Shown here: positions 16,746 to 25,794 of the stretch, piece by piece
Layout: each line of letters starts with the position of its first letter
Position numbering within the stretch: the first letter of the stretch is position 1
Made by a program: the position numbers and the translations under genes
Notes under the pieces: generated by a model
The model's input: only the letters and a program-made list of their open reading frames with translations
Databases searched by the model: none
What the model was told of the DNA's origin: nothing
Assembly (NCBI RefSeq): GCF_036242395.1
Contig: NZ_CP108458.1
Coordinates: forward strand, 6,324,001-6,388,000
Origin: Kitasatospora sp. NBC_01266
GTDB taxonomy: Bacteria > Actinomycetota > Actinomycetes > Streptomycetales > Streptomycetaceae
DNA length: 64,000 nucleotides
Direction of reading: 5' to 3'

Positions 16746-17170
16746 CCAGCGGGGACCTGACCCTGGGGGCGGTGCTGGTGCGTCTGGAGAAGCGCGAGCG
16801 AGAGATCGCCGCGCAGGCCGAAGAGACCCGCGAGCAGATCACGCGGCTCATCGCCGTGCTGGACGAGCTCGATCGGGCCGCCGAGGAAGTGCGGATCACC
16901 CGCAAGACGCTGCTGGGGCTGCCCGACCCGGACCCGCCCGCGCCGTCGGCGTCCGCCCCGCAGGTGCCGGACGGGGCGGCCTACCAGGAAATCATGGTGG
17001 TGTTCGCCCAGGCAGACGGTCCGCTGCGCGCGCGGGGCGTGTGCGAGGCGATGGACCTGGACCCGGCTCCGAACAACATCAACAACGTCCGTTTGAAGCT
17101 CAAGCGCCTGACCGGGCGCAACATCCTGGCAGAGCCCGAACCGGGCCTGTTCGCCCTGCCGCGACCGTAG
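16730..17170 (+). CDS. IS-encoded helper protein (coiled coil plus winged helix)
   Basis: 146 residues; ATG 16730 overlaps the transposase gene by 16 bases, so translation is coupled. Charged N-terminal coiled coil (RLEKREREIAAQAEETREQITRLI) and a C-terminal segment (QADGPLRARGVCEAMDLDP, then LKRLTGRNILAEPEPGLF) with a winged-helix pattern. It has the same layout as the helper of the other IS5-like element despite little sequence identity, suggesting a common accessory function. The function is unknown. Confidence 0.65.
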   Translation: MARRVTSGDLTLGAVLVRLEKREREIAAQAEETREQITRLIAVLDELDRAAEEVRITRKTLLGLPDPDPPAPSASAPQVPDGAAYQEIMVVFAQADGPLRARGVCEAMDLDPAPNNINNVRLKLKRLTGRNILAEPEPGLFALPRP

Positions 17171-17200
17171 CCGTCCGGCAAGCAGGCCTGACCAGCGCGC

Positions 17201-17467
17201 CTACTTGAGGCCTGAGCTCGAATCGGCCGATGACACAAGGCCCGTCGCCTCGGACGGCGTGGCCTTGATGCTCCCCGGAGCCCAGCCGAGGACTTCCTCG
17301 AACGTTCGGGCCACGGTCGGAGTGGGCAGGCCCGCGCGGTCGCGTTCGAAGGTCCTGATGGTCGCGTGACTCAGCCAGGTACGTCGTGCGAGCTCGCGCT
17401 CCGAGATGCCTTCGGCCTCACGGAACTCGACGAGGGCTCGCGCCAGTCGTGCCGATTCCTCACTCAT
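17201..17467 (-). CDS. Small XRE-family DNA-binding protein
   Basis: 88 residues, ATG 17467. One XRE helix-turn-helix (GISERELARRTWLSHATIRTFERDRAGLPTPTVARTFEEVLGW, about 20-62) and a short Ser/Thr-rich tail. It is transcribed against its neighbours and lies between the IS5-like helper and the TPR part of the broken STAND gene. An 18-base palindrome 29 bases upstream of its start is a plausible autoregulatory operator. Whether it came with the insertion is unclear. Confidence 0.7.
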   Translation of the reverse strand: MSEESARLARALVEFREAEGISERELARRTWLSHATIRTFERDRAGLPTPTVARTFEEVLGWAPGSIKATPSEATGLVSSADSSSGLK

Positions 17468-17495
17468 GACCGCAGTATGCCGCTGAGCCCCGGCT

Positions 17496-17580
17496 GGGAC
17501 AGCCCTCTGTCCCGATCCCAGGCCGCGAGGGCAGTGGGAGGCCCGCGAACTGCCCTGTCCTGCAGGTCAATCCCGCGACA
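17496..17580 (-). promoter_or_regulatory. Operator-like palindrome and GGACAG half-sites upstream of the XRE gene
   Basis: GGGACAG-CCCT-CTGTCCC at 17496-17513, with more copies of GACAG/CTGTC near 17555 and 17577. On the minus strand TTGACC (plus 17570-17565) could be a -35 element, but no good -10 follows. Confidence 0.4.
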
Positions 17581-17616
17581 GGGATAAGTCGGGCGAATCC
17601 TTGCGTACCGCCCTCT

Positions 17617-18180
17617 CATGCCGCGGCGGTCACCCACTGGCAGCGGTTTGTGGCCCCCAGCGAGCGACTTCTGGGCGCGGAGCACACCAAGACCATCCAC
17701 GCCCGGTGCCTCTTGGCCTTCGCCTACTGCTGGGCGGGCCGCATCGAAGAAGCAACCGCACTCGGTCAGCAGACCCGAGCCGACTGTCAGCGACGGTTCG
17801 GAACGCGGCACCCCCTGACCATCACCGCGAGTTCCGCCGTCGCCTTGACCTACTGGCGAGCCGGACGTGTCCTCGAAGCAGTCGCCCTCGGGGAAGAGAT
17901 AGTGGCCAGCTCCGGGCACCTGCTGGGCCGCCACCACCCGTACACACTCGTCGCCCGCGCTGCCGTGGCCCTGGCCTACCGGTGGGCAGGACGGATCGGG
18001 GAGGCCGTCGCCCTCGGGGAACAGGTCGTGGCCGACTCCGAGCAGTTCCTGGGCGAAAGGCACCTCGACACCGTCATCGCCCGCGCTGCACTCGCCTTCT
18101 CCTACCGGTGGGCAGGCCGCGCCAGCGACGCAATCGCCCTCGAGGAACGGGTGGTAGCCGACTGCGAGTCTCTTCTGGGC
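17617..18180 (+). pseudogene. STAND gene, fragment 3: first TPRs
   Basis: Four 42-residue TPR-type repeats of the kinesin-light-chain pattern: ERLLGAEHTKTIHARCLLAF, RRFGTRHPLTITASSAVALT, GHLLGRHHPYTLVARAAVAL and EQFLGERHLDTVIARAALAF. The left edge is near 17617 (HAAAVTHWQRF); the exact junction with the second insertion was not resolved. The right edge is the GGGC at 18177-18180, where an IS3 element is inserted. Joining to 19703 restores a perfect 42-residue register (ESLLG followed by ARHPTTLRSR). Confidence 0.8.
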
Positions 18181-18258
18181 CCTCTCTGTCAGCCTTGGGT
18201 GAGACGTCCCGCTTTGTCGGGTTAGCCTGAGAGGGCCCGAGTAGGAGTTCCACCCCTG

Positions 18259-18642
18259 ATGACCAGCACCAATCCGTCCGCAGCCGACCCGGCTCCCCGG
18301 CCGAAGCGCCGCACGTTCAGTCCCGAGTACAAGCTTCGGATCGTGGCCGAGTACGACGCCGCGCCCGAGGGCGAGAAGGGCGCGGTCCTGCGCCGCGAGC
18401 GCCTGTACCACTCGCACGTCACCGAGTGGCGGGCCGCGCGCGATGCCGGGGCCCTGGAGAACCTGGTCGACCACCGCACGAGCCCGGCCCGCCCGAAGAA
18501 GTCCGCCGCCGAGGTCGAGAACGAGAAGCTGCGCCGCCAGGTGGAACGGCTGGAGAAGGAACTCGCCCGGAACAAGGCCGCGTTGGAGGTCCTGGGAAAA
18601 GCGTCGGCGCTCTTGGAAATGATCTCCGAGAGCGCGGACTGA
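18259..18642 (+). CDS. IS3-family OrfA (DNA-binding subunit)
   Basis: 127 residues. Helix-turn-helix in the first half (FSPEYKLRIVAEYDAAPEGE, then RRERLYHSHVTEWRAARDAG) and a leucine-zipper-like helix in the second (ENEKLRRQVERLEKELARNKAALEVLG), as in other IS3 OrfA proteins. The slippery heptamer G_GGA_AAA at 18594-18600 lies in this frame before the stop, so some ribosomes should shift -1 into orfB. Confidence 0.9.
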   Translation: MTSTNPSAADPAPRPKRRTFSPEYKLRIVAEYDAAPEGEKGAVLRRERLYHSHVTEWRAARDAGALENLVDHRTSPARPKKSAAEVENEKLRRQVERLEKELARNKAALEVLGKASALLEMISESAD

Positions 18643-19667
18643 GGCACGCCGCCGATCCCGTCGTGGACGAGGCGTTCGCCGCCGTCGAACACGAGCTGGG
18701 CGTCACAGCCGCGTGCCGGCTGACCGGCCGCTCCCGGGCCACCCACTACCGCAGCCTGAAGCCGACGCCCGTGCGCGAGCCAAGGTCGCCGCAGGTCCAG
18801 CCGTCGGCCCTGACGGCCGAAGAGCGTGACGCGGTAATGGAGTTGATGAACAGCCCCGAGTACGCCGAGCTGGCGCCCGCGCAGATCTGGGCCCGTGAGC
18901 TGGACACCGGGCACTACCACTGCTCGGTCTCCACGATGTACCGGATCCTGCGTGAGCGGGGGCAGTCCGGTGAGCGCCGCCGCCAGGCCACCCACCCGGC
19001 CAAGACGGTGCCCGAACTGGTCGCCGACGGCCCGTCGCAGGTCTTCACCTGGGACATCACCAAAGCGGCCGGCCCAAGCAAGGGCATCTGGTACCACGCC
19101 TACGTCATCATCGACATCTTCAGCCGCTACATCGTCGGCCACACCGTCGAGGCGGCCGAATCAGCCGAGCGAGCCGAGGAGTTGATCCGCGACACCATCA
19201 CGCGCAACGGCATCGTCCCCGAGACCGTGCACGCCGACCGCGGCACCTCCATGACCTCCAAGAAGGTCTCCCAGCTGCTGATCGACCTCGGCGTCACCAG
19301 AAGCCATTCGCGCCCGAAGGTCTCCAACGACAACCCCTACAGCGAAGCCCAGTTCAAGACCACCAAGTACATGTCCGACTATCCCGAACGGTTCGAATCC
19401 CTGGCCCACGCCCGCGAATGGTTCGACGCCTTCATCTCGTACTACAACCACGAGCACAGGCACTCAGGCATCGGACTACACACGCCCGCCAGCGTCCACT
19501 TCGGCACCGCCGAGGAGATCCGCGACCAGCGGGCCGTCACCCTCGCCGAGGCCTACACACGCCACCCCGAACGCTTCGGCCGCCGCCCCAGACCACCCGA
19601 GATCCCGAAGACAGCGTGGATCAACGACCCCGCCAAGCGCAGGGAACCCGCACCACAAACCTCATAG
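18594..19667 (+). CDS. IS3-family OrfB (integrase catalytic subunit), made by -1 frameshift
   Basis: Read in the -1 frame relative to OrfA from the heptamer at 18594. It contains the HTH_21-like segment (PAQIWARELDTGHYHCSVSTMYRIL) and the rve/DDE core: D in VFTWDITKAAG, D in VHADRGTSM, E in SNDNPYSEAQFKTTKY. It ends with the usual FISYYNHEHRHSGIG tail. Full length by comparison with the family; no damage seen. Confidence 0.9.
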   Translation, partial: GKSVGALGNDLRERGLRHAADPVVDEAFAAVEHELGVTAACRLTGRSRATHYRSLKPTPVREPRSPQVQPSALTAEERDAVMELMNSPEYAELAPAQIWARELDTGHYHCSVSTMYRILRERGQSGERRRQATHPAKTVPELVADGPSQVFTWDITKAAGPSKGIWYHAYVIIDIFSRYIVGHTVEAAESAERAEELIRDTITRNGIVPETVHADRGTSMTSKKVSQLLIDLGVTRSHSRPKVSNDNPYSEAQFKTTKYMSDYPERFESLAHAREWFDAFISYYNHEHRHSGIGLHTPASVHFGTAEEIRDQRAVTLAEAYTRHPERFGRRPRPPEIPKTAWINDPAKRREPAPQTS

Positions 19668-19702
19668 CGTCACGACCGTCTCACTGGACTTGAAATCTTC
19701 CG

Positions 19703-20500
19703 GGGCGCCCGCCATCCCACGACCCTGAGGTCCCGTACGAACCTGGCAGCCGCCTACCGGGAAGCCGACCGGATCGACGAAGCCGTCTCCCTGGGCAAGC
19801 AAGTGGTGGCCGACTCCGAGCGATATCTGGGCGACCTGCATCCCGAGACCTGGCGCGCGCGGTCCGACCTCGCAGCCTCCTACCTGAAGGCCGAACAGAC
19901 GGCAGAGGCCGTTGCCCTGCTGGAGCAAGTCGCCAGCGACGCGCAGCATCTCCTAGGCGATGATCACGTCGACACCTGGCACGCTCGGGCCGCTCTGTCC
20001 GCCGCGTACCGAGCAGCCGGAAGCATCAAGGAAGCCCTGACCCTCGGAGAAAGGGTCGCCGCGGACTCCGGAAGCCTCCTCGGCGACTACCACCCCGACA
20101 CCTGGCGTGCCCGCTCCTCCCTGGCGGCTTCCTATCTGAAGGCTGGACGCCACGCCGACGCCATCAACGGCCTGAAACAGGTCGGGATTCGCTCCGAGCA
20201 GCTCCTTGGAGACCTTCACCCGTACACCCTGCGTTCCCGGGCCGCTCTGGCCCTTGCCCTGCAAGAGGTAGGACAAGCCGAGGAGGCCAGCAAGCTCGAG
20301 GAGCAAGTCCTCGCCGCCATGGCGCAGACCCACGGTGACCGTCACGCATCAACACTGCGCGCCTGCTACGACCTGCTCGCCCCGTACGGCGAAGCAGGCA
20401 GGGCAGGAGAAGGAATGACTCTGCTTGAACGCTTCACCGCCGACTCCGAACGCCTGCTCAGCGACTACGCACGCACACGCGAGGGGCACGATGTGGTGAG
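19703..20500 (+). pseudogene. STAND gene, fragment 4: remaining TPRs, 3' truncated
   Basis: The TPR register resumes at 19703 (ARHPTTLRSRTNLAAAYREADR) and continues through at least five more repeats (RYLGDLHPETWRARSDLAAS, HLLGDDHVDTWHARAALSAA and others). After SERLLSDYARTRE the reading enters the truncated integrase gene on the opposite strand and stops at 20516, so the natural C-terminus is lost by deletion. Confidence 0.8.
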
Positions 20501-20791
20501 CCATTCGCGCAGGTAGCCGGCGACGGTGGTGCGGCGGTTCTCGTAGACGCCGCGCAGCTCGCCGTCGAGGACGGCGGCCATCTCGCGGGCGGCTTCGGCG
20601 TGGCTGGCGAAGCCGCCCCTGCGGCGGACGCGGCGCTGTCCGTCCTCGCGGGCGAGGTTGACGGCGTAGGTCCAGGTTCCGTGCTTGGCGTCTTCCAGTA
20701 GCCGCATGCACCAGGGGCCGAGCTGCTTCTTGTGCTCGTCCTGGCAGCCGCAGCGACGGTAGACCCTGCCGCGCTTCGTACGCTGACCCAT
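20495..20791 (-). pseudogene. Tyrosine-type integrase, N-terminal fragment
   Basis: ATG 20791 with AAGGAGGAG upstream. About 100 residues of the arm-binding N-terminus remain: GRVYRRCGCQDEHKKQLGPW, RRVRRRGGFASHAEAAREMA and RRTTVAGYLREWL, a pattern common in integrases of actinomycete integrative elements. The core and catalytic domains are missing: the frame breaks at the junction with the STAND fragment (about 20490). It marks the former edge of an integrative element. Confidence 0.75.
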
Positions 20792-20869
20792 GGGTTGGCT
20801 CCTCCTTGGACTGGGTGGTTACGGGTCCAAGGTTCGCCGGGTGGTCGGGCATGTCGGCAGAGCGTGCTG

Positions 20870-21676
20870 GGGGCACAGGGGCGGGCGCTTGCGATGTCCT
20901 GGTGTGGCCTGTGGGAGTTGTGGAACTTCTCGAACTCCCGCAGGGCGTGGAGTAGGTGCCGCTCGTTCCAGATCAGGGCCCGGTCCAACAGCTCGCGGCG
21001 GCAGGTCTGCACCCAGCGCTCCATGAGGGAGTTCATACGCGGCATGCGGACCCCGCTGAGCACGACCTGGATTCCCGCGTCTTTGAGGAGGGCGTCGAAC
21101 AGTTCGGGGAACTTCCCATCCCGGTCCCGGATCAGGAACTGTGCCTGGCAGCTGGCATCCTCGAGGTCCATGACGAGGTTCTTCGCCGCTTGTGTGACCC
21201 AGGACGCGGTCGGGTGTGCGGTGGCGCCGAGGAGCCGGATCCGCCGGTTGGCATGCTCAATCACTGTGAGTACGTGCAGCCGGGCTCCGGACATGGTGAC
21301 CGTTTCGAAGAAGTCGCATGCGAGAAGTGCATCGGCTTGGGAGCGTAGGAAGTTGGCCCACTGGGCGCTTCGGCCGGGACCGGGCGGCGTGACGGCGGGC
21401 GACCAGGTCGCGGTGCCAGCGCAGTACGGTGTCGGGCCGCACCAGTAACCGCATCCGACGCAGCACCTGGGTCGGCAATCGCTGCAGCAGTGCGGCCAGG
21501 AGCGCCCGGTCGCTCGCTTCGAAGCGGACCCGTTGTCCGCTCAGCTGCCGTTCCAGCACGGTGATCTGATGGCGCAGGGCCAGGATCTCCATGTCCTTCT
21601 CGCGGTCGGTCATCGGCAGCAGTCGCAGGATCGCGAACGCGTTCGTCACACCCAGGTACGCCAGTCGTAGCAGCAC
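20870..21676 (-). pseudogene. Integrase-core (rve) transposase with internal deletion
   Basis: The N-terminal part (LLRLAYLGVTNAFAILRLLP to RWHRDLVARRHAARSRPKRP, 21676 to about 21355) and the C-terminal part (SGARLHVLTVIEHANRRIRL, FLIRDRDGKFPELFDALL and RMNSLMERWVQTCRRELLDR) are in different frames. About 75 residues usual in this family, including the first catalytic Asp region, are deleted between them near 21350. The C-terminus ends after SHRPHQDI and passes into unrelated sequence near 20870. Confidence 0.75.
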
Positions 21677-21813
21677 GGGCGATCATCATGCCGCGGAGCT
21701 CGTCGGCTCTGTGGATGAGGTTCTCGGCAAGGGCAACGCTGCCCAGTCGGACTTTCAATCGGTTGCGCAGCCCCTGCTGCTCGAGCAGAGGCTGCGCGGT
21801 CGCTCAGCGAGGG
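21677..21813. other. Short noncoding stretch between transposase remnant and immunity gene
   Basis: No supported gene. The sequence probably belongs to the upstream flank of the decayed transposase. Confidence 0.4.
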
Positions 21814-22113
21814 TTATTCATCATCGCCGAATACATGTGCAGTGAGAGCATCAGCAAGGAACTCCGCAACGGCCTGAACGCCGTCCGTGTAGCGGCCTGA
21901 AATATCGACCCGCCCGTGCCTCCAGGAGAAAGAAGCGGCTTCACCGGGAATTGCATAGACCTTCTGCCTCCCAATGTCCACCCACTTAATGTATCCATCC
22001 TCCCGGAGGAGAGTGCTCGAGTCGGCGAGCGCCTCCCATTCCTCAACCCCGATGGGGTCGCTTGAGCTCTCGGGCCAGAACTCTGCACGGGTTATATGAA
22101 ACTCGTAACCCAT
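21814..22113 (-). CDS. Probable immunity protein for the Rhs toxin
   Basis: 99 residues, ATG 22113 with AGGTGGGG upstream. It begins 17 bases after the stop of the Rhs toxin tip. Small and acidic, starting MGYEFHITRAEFWPESSSDP with IGVEEWEALAD, a pattern I associate with small proteins encoded after polymorphic toxins. The position directly downstream and the small size support an immunity role; the family assignment is by memory and tentative. Confidence 0.6.
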   Translation of the reverse strand: MGYEFHITRAEFWPESSSDPIGVEEWEALADSSTLLREDGYIKWVDIGRQKVYAIPGEAASFSWRHGRVDISGRYTDGVQAVAEFLADALTAHVFGDDE

Positions 22114-22130
22114 ACATCCCCACCTTTCGT

Positions 22131-23528
22131 CTAGCCGGAAGAGCTGCCGAATAGCAGCGTCACTCCGTTATCGTGGGCATATTGTACCGCCTTGGTCATC
22201 TGCTGTGTCTGCAGGTCCGTGAGGGGCGCGCTTGAGTTTGTGATGACGTAAACTACGCGCTGTTTGATCATATCCGGGGTCAAGACTCCAGGATTGCGAC
22301 GTTCGTCGCCATCATAGTTTTTAGCATCGTCGATGGCGCTTTTCAGTCGCTGGAAGAACATTCCGGCACGCTGGAAGCTCGGCAGGGTGGTGTCCATCGA
22401 CTTAAGGCTCAGGGCGATCCCGGTGTCCGGCTCGAACTGATCGAATGCCTTGTATCCGGCCGGAAGGTTCGAGAAGCCCATGTGCTCCTCAAAGGCCAGC
22501 CCCTTATCGCGAGACGAGAGCTCCCAAATGCTGGTCTCTCCCAAGTTTGTCATGGCGCCGAGGTCCTGCACATCCGGTACGGCTGCAGCTGCCCCGCTAC
22601 CGGATCCGGCCACGGCCGAGGACCACGGTTCGCGGTCGCCGAACGCTCGGCTTGCCCAGCTGTCGAGCCCGCCGAGTAGATTGAGGACGACCTGCGTGGA
22701 GAGTTCGTCGGCGTGTTTCTGGACGAGGTCGGCGACGTTGTTGCAGCCGAAGGAGCGGAGCTTGGCAGCCGCGATGTATTCCGCTCGGGCTTGGTTGATT
22801 GGGAGGTACTTGTCGACGAATCCGTGGGCGCCTCCGTTTTGCCCTGTGAAGGCATCCCAGATATCGCCGACGAACTGGAACGGCATTTTGAAGCCGGCTT
22901 TCAGGCCGCTGCCGATCGCCTGCCACGGGGACATGTTCTCCGGGTCGAGGTCGCCCAGTGACGGTACGTCGTTCGGGTCGTCTGGGTCCGTCGGGGCCAT
23001 GCCGCTGGGGTCCGTGTGGAGCGTCGGTGCGTTGGCGGCGTACGCGTAGGCCGACCCGTACGGCGCGGATGCGGAGAGTGGGTCGCGCCCGGTGAACCGT
23101 CCGGTGGAGGGGTTGTATTCGCGCGCCCGGTCGTCCTGGTTGCCGGTCAGGGTGGGGTCGTTGTACTGGCCGGCGAAGCCGAAGGCGCTGGTCGGTGCGT
23201 TGCTGGTGATGGCTGTGGTGGTCTGCTGGCCGAAGGCGTCGTAGGACATCCGGGTCTGCTGGATGCCGTTGGCGTCGGTCAGGTCGGTGATGGAGCCGAG
23301 CCAGTCGTGGTGGTCGTAGGAGGTGGCACCGCTGGTCCGCTGGGACTGGGGTAGGCCGAGGGGGTCGTAGCCGTAGTCGCCGGTGACCGCGCCTGTGGCG
23401 TTGGTTTCGGTGGCGAGTTGCGGGAGGTGGTTGTTGATGTCCCAGGTGGCGGTTCGGATGGTCGCGCCGCTGGAGCTGGTCGTGACGCGGTTGCCCTGGG
23501 CGTCGTTGGTGAAGGTGTAGGCGACGCC
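22131..23528 (-). pseudogene. Rhs-family toxin, C-terminal part only (5' end lost to an IS3 element)
   Basis: About 465 residues remain. Rhs/YD core end: NTFTND-type repeats, then YDPLGLPQSQ, DHHDWLGSITDLTDANG, FGFAGQYNDPTLTGNQDDRA and REYNPSTGRFTGRDPLS, the usual boundary before the variable tip. The tip contains KGLAFEEHMGFSNLPAGYKA, FDQFEPDTGIALSLKSMDT, which matches the layout of CdiA-type nuclease toxins (E, D, then S.K). The upstream shell-forming part is replaced by the IS3 element at 23529, so it probably cannot be exported. The immunity gene follows. Confidence 0.8.
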
Positions 23529-23616
23529 TGAAGTTCCCCCGTTGATCTGGACAGCTTGATACTGGGACGGTTGAGTCCCGGAGGAAGCAGTCCAGGTAGT
23601 GAGTGGCAAGAGCAAC

Positions 23617-23907
23617 ATGAGCAAGCGGTACACGGCGGAGTTCAAGCGGGACGCGATCGCGCTCGTCCGGTCCTCGCCCCATCGGAACGTCACCGATATC
23701 GCCCGGGAGCTGGGCGTGAGTCCGGAGGGGCTTCGCGGCTGGGTGAAACAGGCGAAGGTCGACCGCGGCGAGGGGGCGCCAGGCGCGCTGACGACGGCGG
23801 AGAAGGACGAGCTCCAGCGGCTGCGCAGGGAGAACCGGGAACAGCAGCAGACGATCGAGATCTTGAAAAAAGCCGCGGCCTTCTTCGCGAAGGAGACGAT
23901 GAAGTAG
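23617..23907 (+). CDS. IS3-family OrfA
   Basis: 96 residues from ATG 23617 (a start at 23599 is also in frame). MSKRYTAEFKRDAIALVRSS and VTDIARELGVSPEGLRGWV form the HTH_Tnp_1 domain; a coiled coil follows (DELQRLRRENREQQQTIEIL). The run of six A at 23866-23871 is the likely -1 slip point into orfB. Confidence 0.9.
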   Translation: MSKRYTAEFKRDAIALVRSSPHRNVTDIARELGVSPEGLRGWVKQAKVDRGEGAPGALTTAEKDELQRLRRENREQQQTIEILKKAAAFFAKETMK

Positions 23908-24816
23908 GCACGTTGTGCCGCTTCATCGACGCGGAGAGGGCTGCCGAGGACAGACCTGACGGCTTCAGTGTCGCGCTGTTGTGCCGGGTTCTGAAGCTCC
24001 CGCGCACCAGCTACTACGCCTGGCTCGCCAGTCGGCCGGCCGCCGCCGAGCGGCAGCGGGCAGAAGACGAACTGGCCCAGGAGATAAGGGAGATCCACGC
24101 CTCCTCGCGCGGAGCCTACGGCGTCCCGCGCGTGCACGCCGCACTGCGGCGGACGGGCCGTGCGATCAACCGGAAGAAGGTCGAGCGGATCATGCGCGAG
24201 CGCGACATCCGGGGTATCACCCGCCGCAGGCGCCGCCACCTGACGAAACAGGACACCAAGGCCGCCCCGGCCCCCGACCTGATCGGCCGCGACTTCACCG
24301 CGAAGCGGCCCGGTACGAAGCTCGTCGGCGACATCACATATCTGCCCACGATCGAGGGCTGGTGGTATCTGGCCACGGTCATCGACCTGGCGACCCGCGA
24401 GGTGATCGGGTACGCGATGGCCGACCACCACCGCGCCGAACTGGTCACCGACGCCCTGAAAATGGCCGCCGGCCGGGGCGGCCTGAAGCCGGGCTGCATC
24501 ATGCACACCGACCGCGGCAGCGAGTATACGAGTAGCGAATTCCGCCAGGAGATAAGGAAGTTGAACCTGAGACAGAGTATGGGGCGAACCGGCATATGTT
24601 ACGATAACGCCGCAGCCGAGAGCTTCTTCGGCTTGCTGAAAGCGGAGATCGGCACCACCGTCTGGGACAGCCGGGAAGCGGCCCGAGCCGACGTCTTCCG
24701 CTTCATCGAAGTCGAATACAACCGCACCAGGCTCCGCAGGCACCCCGAGTTCGGGTACCTCACCCCACTCGAAACCCGAGCCAGGCTGCAGCACGACTTC
24801 ACCCCCCGCAGCGTAA
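23865..24816 (+). CDS. IS3-family OrfB with a +1 C near its end
   Basis: Read -1 relative to OrfA. HTH_21 (SSRGAYGVPRVHAALRRTGR) and rve core with D (KLVGDITYLPT), D (MHTDRGSEYTSSEF) and E (CYDNAAAESFFGLLKAEIG): catalytically complete. Near the end, a run of six C at 24802-24807 where five would give FTPAA and TAA (24814-24816) shifts the frame and lets it run on to 25130. This is either a real mutation after the active site or a base-calling error. Confidence 0.85.
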
Positions 24817-24849
24817 GCACCCGCTGTCCAAGATCAGGGGGGAACTTCA

Positions 24850-25790
24850 GGGCGTGGGTCTCGTTCCATATCAGCAGGTGGTCGAGGACTTCTCGCCGCA
24901 GGGTGCCAATGACTCGTTCGCAGTGGGCGTTCGCTCGCGGAGCACGGGGCGGCGTCTTGATGACCGCTACTTCCTCAGCCTCGAAGACAGCGTCGAACGA
25001 CGAGGTGTACTTCGCGTCCCGGTCGCGGATCAGGAAGCGCAGTGAATCGAGCCGGATGCCCAACTCGACCGCGAGATTCTCTCCTGTTGCACCGCCCGGG
25101 GGCCCGTCGGGTGGGCGGTCACCCCGGTGACGTGCAACCGTCGTGTGCCGTGCTCGAGGAACACCAGCGCGTACACCCGGCGCAGGTCGACCAGATCGAT
25201 GTGCACGAAGTCGCAGGCGATGGCGCCCTCGGCTTGCGCGGTCAGGAACTCGCGCCACGTCGGCCCACCGCGGCGCGGGGCCGGATCGACGCCCGCCGCC
25301 GTCAGGATCTCCCAGACCGTCGTCGCGCCGATCGGATGCCCGAGGCGGACCAGTTCGCCCTGGATCCGACGGCAGCCCCAGCGCGGATTCTCCTTGGCCA
25401 GCCGCAGCACCAGCGCCTTCAGCGCGCTCGCGGTCGGCGGCCTGCCGGGCCGGCCCCGCCGCTTGCCGCAGTCCCGCTTCCGGGCGATCAGCCTGCGGTG
25501 CCACGCGAGCAGAGTCCCGGGCGTCACCGGAAACACCTTCGCCCACCGGCTCCGGGGGTCAGCGAGGACAGTGCCGTGAACCACAGCCGGTCTGCCTGCT
25601 CGTACCGCACTGGTGCGGTGAGTTGCCCGTGCAGCACCGCGTTCTCATGCCGCAGCGCCAGGAGTTCGGCGTCCTTGGCCGTGTCCCGACGGAGCAGTAC
25701 TGCCGGAACCGCGAGCAGCTTCCGCGCCACCCTGTACACCAGTGAGACGATCACCGGACAGGGTTCCAGGAGGCCGTGACGGCTCGCCAG
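24850..25790 (-). pseudogene. Integrase-core (rve) transposase with frameshifts, 3' truncated
   Basis: Three frames must be joined: SLVYRVARKLLAVPAVLLRR to ALSSLTP (25790 to about 25560), then SRWAKVFPVTPGTLLAWHRR to RRLHVTGVTAHPTG (to about 25090), then ENLAVELGIRLDSLRFLIRD to VIGTLRREVLDHLLIWNETH. The first break is a G5 run at 25554-25558 that would need six; the second looks like a missing A near 25078. The C-terminus is cut by the IS3 element at 24849. Confidence 0.8.
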
Positions 25791-25794
25791 ACCC

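Larger units (their letters stand above)
15827..17200 (+). mobile_element. IS5-like element with helper gene (right end unresolved)
   Basis: Interrupts the STAND gene just before its TPR region. The left end is near 15827 (GAGATTAAGTCCGTTC). I could not find a convincing inverted repeat on the right; candidates lie between 17180 and 17600, so the XRE gene may be inside or beside the element. It contains a transposase and an overlapping helper gene. Confidence 0.6.
18181..19702 (+). mobile_element. IS3-family element in the TPR region
   Basis: 1522 bases between two GGGC copies (18177-18180, 19703-19706), which may be the target duplication. TGAGACG appears in inverted orientation 19 bases inside each end (18200-18206 and 19677-19683), but the outermost bases match poorly, so the ends are tentative. 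Carries orfA and orfB with a -1 frameshift signal. Confidence 0.75.
23529..24849 (+). mobile_element. IS3-family element inside the rhs gene
   Basis: 1321 bases with TG...CA ends. The inverted repeats TGAAGTTCCCCC and, a few bases in, TGATCT(T)GGACAGC occur at both ends (23529 and 24849). The left flank is rhs, the right flank a different transposase gene; no target duplication is visible, so one flank was probably lost by recombination or deletion. Confidence 0.85.

Noticed and set aside
22597..23682. Second minus-strand frame of 361 codons in the rhs region
   Set aside because: Out-of-frame copy of the Rhs sequence, rich in Arg/Pro/His.
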